Source: Sinorhizobium sp. BG8 (lineage in GTDB: Bacteria; Pseudomonadota; Alphaproteobacteria; Rhizobiales; Rhizobiaceae). Taken from it: DNA of 64,000 nt. The notes below the pieces were generated by a model. That model saw only the letters and a list, made by a program, of their open reading frames with translations. It ran no database searches and was not told the DNA's origin. The position numbers and the translations under genes are program-made. Shown one piece after another: positions 53,238-62,989 of the stretch. Each line of letters starts with the position of its first letter. Position 1 is the stretch's first letter. The stretch is taken from contig NZ_CP044011.1 of NCBI RefSeq assembly GCF_016864555.1, forward strand, positions 294,501-358,500, given 5' to 3'.

Positions 53238-54887
53238 ATGCTTGCCGAAAAGCCGACCTATGACGAACTTTATCGCGAGTTCGTCTGGCAGATTCCGGAA
53301 AAATTCAACATTGGGCGGGCAATTGCCGACGATTGGGCAGCGCGTGAACCTGATCGCGTCTGCCTTCAGCATTTCAGCCCGGACGGCAATCACAAGTCCC
53401 TCACCTACGGCACGCTTTCCGCCCGCTCCTCGTCCGTCGCGCATGGGCTTGTTGCGCACGGTGTACGGCCGGGCGATCGCGTCGCGATCTTGCTGCCACA
53501 GGGTTTCGAGACCGTCATCGCCCATCTCGCAATCTACAAGCTCGGTGCGATCGCCCTTCCGCTCGCATTGCTCTTCGGTGCCGAAGCGCTGGAGTTCCGG
53601 CTGAAGGACTCGGGCGCGTCGGCAATCATTACCAATCGCTTCGGCCTCGAACGTCTGGGCAGCATCCCTGCGGAGCTGCACGATCTTGAGCTCGTCGTCG
53701 TTGCCGACGGCGAGCCTCCAGCAACAGCCGTCTCGTTCCACGCGCTTGCGGAGAGTTATCCGTCGGTCTTCGACGCGGTGGACAGCGGCCCGGACGACCC
53801 TGCGATGATGATCTATACATCAGGGACGACAGGACCGCCGAAAGGTGCGCTTCACGGCCATCGTGTCCTGCTCGGCCACGTCCCAGGCTTCCAGATGCAC
53901 CATGAGTTCCTGCCACAGCCCGGCGACCGCATATGGACCCCGGCAGACTGGGCCTGGGCCGGAGGCCTTCTGAACGTCCTGCTCCCGTCGCTTCTGCTGG
54001 GTGTGCCGGTGGTATCGTCGCCGGGCCAAAAATTCGATCCGCACATGGCCTTCCGGATCATGGCGGAGATGAAGGTGCGCAATGCCTTCATTCCACCTAC
54101 CGCCCTCAGGCTGATGAAATCAGTCGAGAACCCACTCGAGAAATACGACATCAGGCTGCGCACGATCGGGTCTGCCGGCGAATCGCTCGGAAGCGAGACC
54201 TGGCAATGGGTCCGCGATACCCTTGATATCACCATCAACGAGTTCTACGGCCAGACCGAATGCAACATCGTGATCGGTTCGATCGGCAAACTCGGCGTCT
54301 CCCGGCCCGGCCCCATCGGTAAGGCCGTTCCGGGCCATGAGGTCGCGATCATCGATGCCAACGGGGTGGTCCTGCCGGCCGGGACTGTTGGCCAGGTCGC
54401 GGTCCGCCGGCCAGACCCTGTCATGTTCCTCGGCTACTGGAACAAGCCCGACGCGACGGCCGCCAAGTTCGTCGGTGACTGGATGACGACCGGCGATCTC
54501 GGAAGCATGGATGCCGAGGGATACGTCACGTTCTTCGGCCGCGACGACGATGTCATCACCTCCTCCGGATACCGGATAGGCCCGAGCGAGATCGAGGACT
54601 GTCTCGCAGGGCACCCTGCGGTGCAACTGGCGGCCGTCGTCGGCAAGCCGGACAGCCTGCGCACGGAAATCGTCAAGGCCTATGTGGTTCTCGAGACAGG
54701 TATCGCGGCGGGCGTCGCCCTGGCCGACGAAATCCGCGAATGGGTGAAGACCCGGCTGTCGATGCACGAGTACCCGCGCGAGATCGAATTCGTGGATTCG
54801 TTGCCTCTCACGACGTCCGGAAAGGTCATCAGGCACCTGCTGCGGTCACGGGCCGCCGAGGAGGCGCGCGCGACGGGCGCCGCCTGA
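53238..54887 (+). CDS. Acyl-CoA synthetase (AMP-binding, ACSM-like)
   Basis: A 549-residue adenylate-forming ligase that activates a carboxylic acid with ATP and CoA. The P-loop-like MIYTSGTTGPPKGALH is near residue 193, the EFYGQTE motif near 335, TGDLG near 420 and the C-terminal SGYRIGPSEIEDC hinge near 442, with the catalytic Lys in TTSGKVIRHLL near 530. The layout (WTPADWAWAGGL) is closest to medium-chain or acetyl-CoA synthetase-like families. The ATG at 53238 is chosen over the GTG at 53199. The start is embedded in an inverted repeat (53205-53232). Confidence 0.9.
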   Translation: MLAEKPTYDELYREFVWQIPEKFNIGRAIADDWAAREPDRVCLQHFSPDGNHKSLTYGTLSARSSSVAHGLVAHGVRPGDRVAILLPQGFETVIAHLAIYKLGAIALPLALLFGAEALEFRLKDSGASAIITNRFGLERLGSIPAELHDLELVVVADGEPPATAVSFHALAESYPSVFDAVDSGPDDPAMMIYTSGTTGPPKGALHGHRVLLGHVPGFQMHHEFLPQPGDRIWTPADWAWAGGLLNVLLPSLLLGVPVVSSPGQKFDPHMAFRIMAEMKVRNAFIPPTALRLMKSVENPLEKYDIRLRTIGSAGESLGSETWQWVRDTLDITINEFYGQTECNIVIGSIGKLGVSRPGPIGKAVPGHEVAIIDANGVVLPAGTVGQVAVRRPDPVMFLGYWNKPDATAAKFVGDWMTTGDLGSMDAEGYVTFFGRDDDVITSSGYRIGPSEIEDCLAGHPAVQLAAVVGKPDSLRTEIVKAYVVLETGIAAGVALADEIREWVKTRLSMHEYPREIEFVDSLPLTTSGKVIRHLLRSRAAEEARATGAA

Positions 54888-54896
54888 TCCCTCGCC

Positions 54897-56162
54897 TCAG
54901 CGCTTGGCGAGCGCGCGGATCTTCTCACGCAGGAGCCGCGCCATCTTGCGCGTGTTGCGGTAGAGATGCAGTTGGGTCGCCACCTGGCGGACGTCCCGGT
55001 CCTTGTTCTGCGCAAGACCGATGACAAGCGTTCCCATTGCCTCGCGCTCCTGCCAGAACCGGCTCATGATCGGATGGGTAGGAATGGCACAGGAATCCGA
55101 CCGCACGATATTGGCATCATCCAGATGCCATTCGGTCAGTTCGGCGACGAGAAGCTTTCCTGGCGAATACATCGCATAGGCCTCGTCATAGGCCGTCTTC
55201 CAGGTGTAGGCCTCGCCGCCGGTCATGAAGACGATCATCGAAGCGATCGCCCGCCCGTCGAGGTCGAGCGTGTGGATGCGCACGCCGTCGGTCTCGGCGA
55301 GATTGGAGATCGCTTCGCGCGCGAAGGCGGCGCGGTAGCGGTCCGTTATCATTGCGGTGCGCGCGCGGCCCTTCCAGCCGCTTGCTTCGAGCAGCAGGAA
55401 CTCCTCCATGCGCAGGCGGATATCCTGCGGCTGGCGGGCAACGCTGTAGGATAACTGGCCCGCCTGATCGAGTTTTCGCCACTGCCGGTGCAGCTCGCGA
55501 AAATGGTTGGGCGAGATGGCGTTTCGCACATAGGTCGCGCCATCCGCAAAGCTTTCAAGCATGGGACGCTCGTAGGGCTCGGCGACCGCCACCGGAAGAT
55601 TCCGCCCGATCGCGACCGCGCGCATCAGGCGCGCGAAAGGCCCGTTCAGCCTCAGGTCCGGAAGGACGAGGACACCGGGCAAGGCGAGATCCGGACGACC
55701 AAGGGCCTCCAGAAGATTGTCCATCGTTTCCGAGGCTTCCTCGGCGTCGATCAATGGCGTTCCGAGCGGTCCGAAAGGGTGGGCCCAGGCACGAATGATG
55801 CTTCCGCCGACCGCAAAGCCGGGTTTGTCGACCGAGAACGGCATCAGATAGCGTATGCGGCTTCGCCTTGAATCCTCGTCACGGATGACCGACAGCCGTA
55901 TGATCCTGTCCTCGAGCCGCGGCATGGCGGGTGCAAGAAAACGGCCCGTGAAGAAGACGTTCGGCTCGAGCGCGCGATTCGCCAGGAAATCGAGCTCCTG
56001 CTGGAGATCGTAGCCCGCAATCCCCGGATAGACCGACAGCGTTCGGCCGGGGCGGCCGATCGCGACCTCCCTCTCCGCTTCCGGCCGCTCGACACGCTGC
56101 ATGCGGGAAGGCTGGGTCTGTGGGGCCGCCAGGTTGTCCTGAAAGTGTACCGGGTCGATCAT
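54897..56162 (-). CDS. GNAT-type acetyltransferase (CelD/BcsL-like, BioF2-like domain)
   Basis: A 421-residue cytosolic protein. The C-terminal half (about 200-390) is a GNAT fold of the FemAB/BioF2-like type, with RLRMEEFLLLEASGWKGRA, IHTLDLDGRAIASMIVFM and AYDEAYAMYSPGKLLVAELT. Such enzymes are found with cellulose and exopolysaccharide genes (CelD/BcsL-like), probably acylating sugars or peptides. The ATG at 56162 lies 4 bp after the flippase stop, so the two are translationally coupled. It probably decorates the glycan lipid that the flippase carries. Confidence 0.82.
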   Translation of the reverse strand: MIDPVHFQDNLAAPQTQPSRMQRVERPEAEREVAIGRPGRTLSVYPGIAGYDLQQELDFLANRALEPNVFFTGRFLAPAMPRLEDRIIRLSVIRDEDSRRSRIRYLMPFSVDKPGFAVGGSIIRAWAHPFGPLGTPLIDAEEASETMDNLLEALGRPDLALPGVLVLPDLRLNGPFARLMRAVAIGRNLPVAVAEPYERPMLESFADGATYVRNAISPNHFRELHRQWRKLDQAGQLSYSVARQPQDIRLRMEEFLLLEASGWKGRARTAMITDRYRAAFAREAISNLAETDGVRIHTLDLDGRAIASMIVFMTGGEAYTWKTAYDEAYAMYSPGKLLVAELTEWHLDDANIVRSDSCAIPTHPIMSRFWQEREAMGTLVIGLAQNKDRDVRQVATQLHLYRNTRKMARLLREKIRALAKR

Positions 56163-56166
56163 GGCG

Positions 56167-57579
56167 TCAAACCTGCCTGTTTTCCATCCTCGCCAAGGGA
56201 TTGGCAAAGGCGAAGAGGACAATTCCAATCTTGCGGCGGACGGTGATGTGCAGAAGCAGTGCTTCCACCATCATCGCACCCATTGTAGCGAGAGCCGCGC
56301 CGGTCAGGCCGAAGAGTGGGATGAGCGTCACATTGAGGGCGACATTGGCGGCAAGTGCCGCGGCATAGACCACTACGCAAAGCCGCTGTTCTCCTGCCAT
56401 CGTCAGAAGCACTTCCCCCGGCCCCACGGCGGCCTTTGCGATGATCCCCGCATAGAGGATGACCATCAGGCTGTATCCCGCGGTGAACGCCGATCCGAAG
56501 AGCGCCAGCAGGAATTCTCCAGCGAGCAACACGGCAAGCCCGACGGCGAGTGATGGCCAGAAGCTCCAGCGGGCCGTCTCGCCGGCGAAGGAAGCAAGCG
56601 CCGAGCGGTCGCCGTCGGCAAAAAGTGCCGAGAAGCGCGGGGCGGCCGCCGCCTTCACGGAGAACAACACGAAATGGACGAGCGCCATGGTCTTTGCGGC
56701 GGCGAAATAGATCGCGACGCTTTCGGGATCCAGAAACATCCCGACGACCACGACGTCGGAATTCGTCAGCAGAAAGCCGAAACCCTCGATGAGGAAAATC
56801 GGGATCGCCACCTTGAACCAGGTCGGGAATTCGATCCGTCGCGGACCCGGGAGGTAGCGGCGTTTCAGGCGCCAGACGATGTTGAAGAACTGCACGACCG
56901 ACGTGAGATAGGTTGCCGCCAGCCCCGCGGCCATCGCTGTGCGGGCAGTGGCGGGCGCCCCGCACAACACGGCTCCCACCATGAAGATCAGGATGAGCAG
57001 CGGACGGGTGATGTAGGTGGGGCTGAGGGCCACGACTGCCCAGCTGTGGGCACGGGCCGTCCCCTCGAGCACATCGCCGAGAGCGATCATCGGCAGGCAG
57101 AAGATGCCGAGATAGAGCGGGATGATGTAGTAGCTCTCGAGATGCGAGCCGAACGCCCAGAGGCCGGCAAGGCTGATCGCAGCCAGCGTTCCGGATGACA
57201 CCATGGCGAAGACGCGCGCAGTCGAGGTCAGGCCGCGGATCTCTTCACGCGCATCGCGTGCATTGTATTGCGGCAAGAACCGGACGACCGTCGAGTGGAA
57301 CCCGAGGCACGACAGGTTACCGAAAAGGACGACGAGGACCCAGACGAAAACGAATATGCCGTATTCGAACTCGCCCATCATGCGCGCAAGCACAATCTGC
57401 GAGACAAAGGCGATCACGGCGCTGACGACGCGTATGGCGAATGCGATCAGAGCCATACGCTGGGCCAGATTGTGGGGATCGTCGCCGGTCAAAATGATGG
57501 CGAGCGTCCGGATCAGCGGCGCCAACTTCCCGCGAAGTCCGGGGGGCAGAAGCCTCTCCGCCGACTGAATGACCGCCAT
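56167..57579 (-). CDS. Polysaccharide flippase (MOP/PST family)
   Basis: A 470-residue inner-membrane protein with about 12-14 hydrophobic helices, of the Wzx/MurJ-like MOP superfamily. Features include ALIAFAIRVVSAVIAFVSQIVLARMMGEFEYG near 44-75, split by a helix, FPTWFKVAIPIFLIEGFGFLL near 235 and LFGLTGAALATMGAMMVEA near 440. It would flip lipid-linked oligosaccharide across the membrane. The ATG at 57579 gives MAVIQSAERL; a GTG six bases earlier is possible. It is followed by the acetyltransferase after 4 bp. No glycosyltransferase lies nearby. Confidence 0.85.
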   Translation of the reverse strand: MAVIQSAERLLPPGLRGKLAPLIRTLAIILTGDDPHNLAQRMALIAFAIRVVSAVIAFVSQIVLARMMGEFEYGIFVFVWVLVVLFGNLSCLGFHSTVVRFLPQYNARDAREEIRGLTSTARVFAMVSSGTLAAISLAGLWAFGSHLESYYIIPLYLGIFCLPMIALGDVLEGTARAHSWAVVALSPTYITRPLLILIFMVGAVLCGAPATARTAMAAGLAATYLTSVVQFFNIVWRLKRRYLPGPRRIEFPTWFKVAIPIFLIEGFGFLLTNSDVVVVGMFLDPESVAIYFAAAKTMALVHFVLFSVKAAAAPRFSALFADGDRSALASFAGETARWSFWPSLAVGLAVLLAGEFLLALFGSAFTAGYSLMVILYAGIIAKAAVGPGEVLLTMAGEQRLCVVVYAAALAANVALNVTLIPLFGLTGAALATMGAMMVEALLLHITVRRKIGIVLFAFANPLARMENRQV

Positions 57580-57733
57580 GAACACAGGAACCCGTACGCT
57601 ACGCAGAACTGGACGACACTCTTGTCAGATCACGGTTAACAAAGCGTGTGCCAACCCTACGGTTGCATGAGGAGTTGGCCGCCCGCCGGATGTCAGGGCA
57701 TCCCCGGCAAGTGACTGCTCGCGCACGGCCCGG

Positions 57734-57773
57734 TCAAACCGAACGGCCCGGGATCTTGGTCGATCCCGGGCCG
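57734..57773 (-). terminator. Rho-independent terminator after secA
   Basis: A perfect 12-pair stem (57744-57755 with 57762-57773) closes over a six-base loop on the minus strand and continues with TTCGGTTTG. It lies 31 bp after the secA stop, in the 225-base gap 57580-57804 that otherwise holds no gene. Confidence 0.8.
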
Positions 57774-57804
57774 CTGGAATTTCGGTGGCATAGTTGACTG
57801 GCCG

Positions 57805-60521
57805 TCAGACCTGCTCGAAGGCACCGTGGCAATGCTTGTACTTCTTGCCGGAACCGCACGGGCACGGCTCGTTGCGCGATACCCTGCCCCAGGATGCCGG
57901 ATCCTGTGGGTTGCGGTCCTCGGGGGCGACGGCGGTGGCCATGAAGCCACCCTCGTGGAAGTCGTCTTCGCCCGTCGTGCCGTCGATGTGGTGACCCTCC
58001 ATCTGCGGAAGTGCCGGAGCAGGAGCCTCGGCGGCCTCGCGGACCAGTTCCACCCTCATCATCTGACCCGTGACGGTCTGGCGAAGGTTTGCGAGAAGCG
58101 CCTGGAAGAGTTCGAAAGCCTCCGACTTGTATTCCTGCAGCGGGTCGCGCTGCGCGTAGCCGCGGAACCCGATGACCGAACGCAGGTGATCGAGGTTTAC
58201 GATGTGCTCGCGCCAGAGGTGATCGAGCGTCTGCAGCACGACCGAACGCTCGACATAGTTCATGATTTCTGGGCCGAAGCGCTGGGCACGGTCGGCCGCA
58301 GCCTCGTCCGCAGCCTTCGTGATCCGTCCGAGAATATCGCTCTCGTCGATGCCTTCCTCGGCTGCCCACGCTTCGAGGGGCAGGTCGAGATTGAGATGCT
58401 GGGCAACGCCTGCCTTGAGGCCGGCGATGTCCCACTGCTCGGCGTAGGCCCGCTCGGGTATGTGCATCTTGACGAGATTTTCGATGACCTCGTTGCGCAT
58501 GTCGTCGACGGTTTCGGAGATGTTTTCCGCTTCCATCAGCTCGAGCCGCTGCTCGAAGATGACCTTGCGCTGGTCATTGAGCACGTCGTCGTACTTCAGA
58601 AGGTTCTTGCGGATATCGAAGTTCCTCGCCTCGACCTTCTTCTGTGCGCGCTCGAGCGCCTTGTTGATCCACGGATGAACAATCGCCTCGCCTTCCTTGA
58701 GGCCGAGCTTCTGGAGCATGCTGTCCATGCGATCGGAACCGAAAATCCGCATCAGGTCGTCCTGAAGGGACAGGAAGAACTTCGACCGTCCGGGGTCGCC
58801 CTGGCGGCCCGAACGGCCACGCAGTTGGTTGTCGATGCGGCGGCTCTCGTGACGCTCCGTCGCAAGGACATAGAGGCCCCGGCGGCAAGCGCCTGCTCCT
58901 TGAGCTTCTTGACCTCCTCGATGATGCTGCTCCGCTTGGCGTCGCGCTCGGCACCCGGCTCGATCTCCGCCAGTTCCCGTTCGAGGCGCATTTCGAGGTT
59001 GCCGCCGAGCTGGATGTCCGTGCCGCGGCCCGCCATGTTGGTCGCAATGGTCACGGCACCCGGTACTCCGGCCTGGGAAACGATATAGGCTTCCTGCTCG
59101 TGGTAGCGCGCATTCAGCACCTGGAAGCCGCTGAATCCGGAGCGCTTCAGCATCTCCGCAAGCAGTTCCGACTTCTCGATCGAGGTGGTGCCGACAAGGA
59201 TCGGCTGTCCGCGCTCGCGGCAATCCTTGATCTCGGCGATGATCGCCTTGTATTTTTCCTCGGCGGTCCGGTAGACCTCGTCGTCCTCGTCGATGCGCTT
59301 GATCGGCAGGTTGGTCGGGACCTCGACCACATCGAGACCGTAGATGTTGCCGAATTCCTCGGCCTCGGTCGACGCGGTACCCGTCATGCCGCCAAGCTTC
59401 GAGTACATGCGGAAGTAGTTCTGGAAGGTGACCGAGGCGAGCGTCTGGTTTTCCGGCTGGATCTGGACCTTTTCCTTGGCCTCCAGCGCCTGGTGCTGGC
59501 CTTCCGAGTAGCGCCGTCCCGGCATCATGCGACCGGTGAACTCGTCGATGATGACGATTTCGTCGTTGCGGACGATGTAGTCCTTGTCGCGGGTGAACAG
59601 CTTGTGGGCCTTCAGCGCATTGTTGATGTGATGGACGATGGCCACGTTCTCGACGTCATAGAGCGACTCGCCCTTGAGCAGGTTTGCCGCGCGCAGCAGC
59701 CCTTCGAGTTTCTCCGTCCCGATTTCGGAGAAGTTCGCGGAGCGCTGCTTCTCGTCGATCTCGTAGTCGGCCTCGTCCAGCATGGGAATGAAGGCGTCGA
59801 TCGTGATGTAGAGATCGGATCGGTCGTCGAGCGGTCCGGAAATGATAAGCGGCGTGCGGGCCTCGTCCACGAGAATGGAGTCGACTTCGTCCACAATTGC
59901 GAAGAAGTGGCCACGCTGGACCATCTGGCCGCGATCATACTTCATATTGTCGCGCAGATAGTCGAAGCCGAGTTCGTTGTTGGTCGCGTACGTCACGTCG
60001 CAGGCATAGGCGGCGCGGCGCTGGTCATCATCGAGACCATGCACGATGACGCCCGTCGTCATGCCGAGAAAGCCGTAGACCCTGCCCATCATCGCGGAGT
60101 CGCGCGTGGCCAGATAGTCGTTCACGGTAACCACGTGAACGCCGTTTCCGGCAAGGGCGTTCAGATAGACGGGCAGTGTCGCCACGAGCGTCTTGCCTTC
60201 GCCGGTCTTCATTTCGGCGATCGACTTCTCGTGAAGGATCATGCCGCCAACCAGCTGGACGTCGAAGGGGCGGAGGCCGAGCACCCGGCGTGCCGCCTCG
60301 CGTGCGACCGCAAACGCCGGCACGAGCAGATCGTCCAGGGTCTTTCCGGCCGCCAGCTGCGCGCGGAATTCCACCGTCTTGGCTGCGAGCTGCTCGTCGG
60401 TGAGAGCCTTCATCTCGCCCTCGAGCGCGTTTATGGCATCTACCTTCGGCTGGTAGGAGCGGATTCGTCGCTCGTTCGACGACCCAAACAGTTTACGGGC
60501 GAGACCGCCAAGACTGACCAT
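57805..60521 (-). CDS. secA: Preprotein translocase ATPase SecA (frameshifted in this sequence)
   Basis: The SecA motor drives preproteins through SecYEG. Walker A MKTGEGKT is near residue 104, the [16 protein letters not shown] Walker B near 215 and the C-terminal zinc-binding [14 protein letters not shown] lies at the end. The frame breaks near residue 548: after EQALAAG the frame must shift to read [13 protein letters not shown], which needs one more base in the CCCC run at 58877-58880 (minus-strand GGGG). With it, the protein is 905 residues, the normal rhizobial length. A strong promoter (60629-60657) precedes it. An essential gene like this cannot be truly broken, so I read it as a sequence error. 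Confidence 0.9.
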
Positions 60522-60628
60522 CAGGATGGTCCTTTCTATTGTGCACCGGCAAAGGGTTGTCCGGCAGGGTAAAATGCGCGCAAAGCCGTGAAACGCCCGG
60601 AAACTGTTCTGGACGCGAGATTGCGTGA

Positions 60629-60657
60629 CAGATAAGAGGGGGGTCGAATGATGTCAA
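60629..60657 (-). promoter_or_regulatory. Sigma-70 promoter for secA
   Basis: On the minus strand TTGACA (60652-60657) and TATCTG (60629-60634) are separated by 17 bases. The -35 box is a perfect match. It is 108 bp upstream of the secA start at 60521 and lies within the 237-base divergent gap to the isomerase gene at 60759. Confidence 0.75.
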
Positions 60658-60758
60658 CGGCGCAGTCGGTTGCAGAACCGCCACATTGTGGTGTTGTGGA
60701 GCCGAATGGAACCCGGAATCGATGGGATTTCGGCGTGGATGTGAAAGGTCTTTTGAGT

Positions 60759-61634
60759 ATGTTCAAGCACAGCAAGTTTGCAGCGGTCGCTATTCTGGCG
60801 ATCTCCGCCTATCACGGCGCTGCCTTCGCGCAGGATGCAGCAGACCCGGTCGTGGCCAAGGTCGGTGGCGTCGAAGTCCATCAGTCGGAACTGACCCTTG
60901 CTATGACGGGCCTCGATCCGCAGCTCGCCAACCTCCCCGAGGAGCAGAAGCGCGTCGCCGCACTTTCCGCCATCATCGACGTCAAGCTGCTCGCCGCCGA
61001 CGCCAACAAGGAAGGCCTGCAGAACGACGAGACTTTCAAGCAGCGCGTCGCCTACCTCACCGACCGCGAGCTCCACAATGCCTACTTCAAGAAGCATGTG
61101 GTCGATTCCGTCACGCCGGAAGAGGTGAAGGCCCGCTACGAGAAGGAAATCGCTGCGATCGAACCGCAGGAAGAGGTGCACGCGCGCCACATCCTGGTGA
61201 AAACCCAGCAGGAAGCCAAGGACGTCATCGTGGCGCTTGATGGCGGCAAGGACTTCGTCGAACTCGCCAAGGAGAAGTCGACGGATCCGAACAAGTCCGA
61301 AGGCGGCGATCTCGGCTATTTCACGAAGGGCCGCATGGTCCCGGAATTTGAAACGGCAGCCTTCGCGCTCGAAAAGGGTACCTACTCCAAGGAGCCGGTG
61401 CAGACGCAGTTCGGCTTCCACGTCATCAAGGTCGAGGACAAGCGCAAGCAGGCGCCGCCTACTCTCGAGCAGGTGCAGGATCAGGTTCGCCAGCTCGTCA
61501 TGCGCGACAAGTACGTTAAGCTCCTGGAAGACGCCAAGGCTGAATCGACCGTCGAGATCGAGGATCCGGCCCTGAAGAAGGCCTATGAAGAGGTCAACAA
61601 GCAGCAGGCCGATCAGAAGCCGCAGCAGCAGTAG
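60759..61634 (+). CDS. Periplasmic peptidylprolyl isomerase (PpiC/SurA-like parvulin)
   Basis: A 291-residue exported chaperone. The signal peptide covers 1-24 (AVAILAISAYHGAAFA, cleavage before QDAAD). A helical SurA-N-like domain follows (40-145), then the parvulin rotamase domain (145-245) with HARHILVKTQQEA, GGDLGYFTKGRMVPEFE and FGFHVIKVED. It helps outer-membrane and secreted proteins fold. The ATG at 60759 gives the signal peptide; the frame from 60648 adds an unrelated leader. It is divergent from secA and stops before a strong terminator. Confidence 0.9.
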   Translation: MFKHSKFAAVAILAISAYHGAAFAQDAADPVVAKVGGVEVHQSELTLAMTGLDPQLANLPEEQKRVAALSAIIDVKLLAADANKEGLQNDETFKQRVAYLTDRELHNAYFKKHVVDSVTPEEVKARYEKEIAAIEPQEEVHARHILVKTQQEAKDVIVALDGGKDFVELAKEKSTDPNKSEGGDLGYFTKGRMVPEFETAAFALEKGTYSKEPVQTQFGFHVIKVEDKRKQAPPTLEQVQDQVRQLVMRDKYVKLLEDAKAESTVEIEDPALKKAYEEVNKQQADQKPQQQ

Positions 61635-61642
61635 GATCAATC

Positions 61643-61670
61643 GGGGCCCGGCATGTCCGGGCCCCTTTTT
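61643..61670 (+). terminator. Rho-independent terminator after the PpiC-like gene
   Basis: A perfect nine-pair GC stem (61643-61651 with 61657-61665) closes over CATGT, followed by T5 (61666-61670). It lies 9 bp after the isomerase stop and only 16 bp before the argJ start, so argJ must be expressed by read-through or by a promoter overlapping this hairpin. Confidence 0.9.
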
Positions 61671-61685
61671 GCTCAGGGTTTCTCC

Positions 61686-62927
61686 ATGTCCGGTACCGTT
61701 TCCCCCCTCGCCCCGAAAACCTTTGCCGAAATGCCCGCCATCCGCGGAGTTCGCATGGCGACTGCCGCCGCGGGCATCAAGTACAAGAACCGCACGGACG
61801 TGCTGATGATGGTGTTCGACGAACCCGCCACTGTGGCAGGCGTCTTCACCCGCTCCAAGTGCCCGTCCGCGCCTGTCGATTTCTGCCGTGCGAACCTGCC
61901 CGGCGGCACAGCGCGCGCCGTGGTCGTCAACTCCGGCAATGCCAATGCCTTCACCGGCAAGAAGGGACGCGAATCCACCGCGCTCACCGCACAGGCAGCG
62001 GCCCGAGCCACCGGTTGCAGCGAGGGTGAAATCTTCCTCGCTTCCACCGGGGTGATCGGCGAACCGCTCGACGCGACCAAGTTCGCAGGCGTTCTCGATG
62101 AGCTCGTCGTCTCGGCGACGGGTGATTTCTGGTTCGAGGCCGCCAAGGCGATCATGACGACGGACACCTATCCCAAGGTGGCGACGCGCGTCGCGAAGAT
62201 CGGCGACGTGGATGTCCGCATCAACGGGATCGCGAAGGGCGCAGGCATGATTGCCCCGGACATGGCGACGATGCTGTCCTTCGTCGTCACCGACGCCGAC
62301 ATACCCGCTCCCGTACTCCAGGCCCTGCTTTCCGAAGCGGTGGAACCTACATTCAATTCGGTGACGGTCGACAGCGACACCTCCACATCCGATACGCTCA
62401 TGCTCTTTGCAACGGGAGCGGCAGCAGGTGATGGCCAGAAGCCGGTCGCCGGCGCCAACGATACCGCGCTGGCAGGTTTTCGCTCCGCCCTCAATGACCT
62501 TCTCCGGGATCTGGCGCTTCAGGTCGTGCGGGATGGCGAGGGTGCGCGCAAGATGGTCGCCGTGACGGTAGAGGGTGCAGAACACGACGCGGCGGCAAAG
62601 CGCATTGCGCTGTCGATCGCCAACTCGCCTCTCGTCAAAACCGCGGTCGCGGGCGAAGACGCCAACTGGGGACGCGTGGTGATGGCAGTCGGCAAGTCCG
62701 GCGAGATGGCCGACCGCGATCGACTGGCAATATGGTTCGGAGACGTGCGCGTCGCCGTCGACGGAGAGCGCGATCCCGCCTACTCGGAAGCAGCCGCGAG
62801 TGCAGTAATGAAGGAACAGGACATCAGCATTCGCGCCGAAATCGGATTGGGCACCGGACGTGCGACGGTATGGACCTGTGATCTCACCAAGGAGTATGTC
62901 GAAATCAATGGCGACTACCGCAGTTGA
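61686..62927 (+). CDS. argJ: Bifunctional glutamate N-acetyltransferase / amino-acid acetyltransferase
   Basis: A 413-residue OAT-fold enzyme that transfers acetyl from N-acetylornithine to glutamate, closing the cyclic arginine pathway; some also use acetyl-CoA. The self-cleavage site is the ATML motif in [10 protein letters not shown] near residue 190, before the nucleophilic Thr. [11 protein letters not shown] near 77 and STGVIGEP near 119 are the usual binding segments. The ATG at 61686 is preferred. Its stop overlaps the next gene's region by a few bases. With argH it places two arginine genes in this window. Confidence 0.95.
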   Translation: MSGTVSPLAPKTFAEMPAIRGVRMATAAAGIKYKNRTDVLMMVFDEPATVAGVFTRSKCPSAPVDFCRANLPGGTARAVVVNSGNANAFTGKKGRESTALTAQAAARATGCSEGEIFLASTGVIGEPLDATKFAGVLDELVVSATGDFWFEAAKAIMTTDTYPKVATRVAKIGDVDVRINGIAKGAGMIAPDMATMLSFVVTDADIPAPVLQALLSEAVEPTFNSVTVDSDTSTSDTLMLFATGAAAGDGQKPVAGANDTALAGFRSALNDLLRDLALQVVRDGEGARKMVAVTVEGAEHDAAAKRIALSIANSPLVKTAVAGEDANWGRVVMAVGKSGEMADRDRLAIWFGDVRVAVDGERDPAYSEAAASAVMKEQDISIRAEIGLGTGRATVWTCDLTKEYVEINGDYRS

Positions 62928-62989
62928 CCATGGGAGCAGGAATGTCCCCGCCGCCCTCCTTCGATGCTCGCAACACGGAAGTGAGTGCC

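Noticed and set aside
60654-62585. Long minus-strand frame (643 residues) opposite the isomerase and argJ genes
   Set aside because: It spans two clear genes and a terminator on the other strand and contains no domain.
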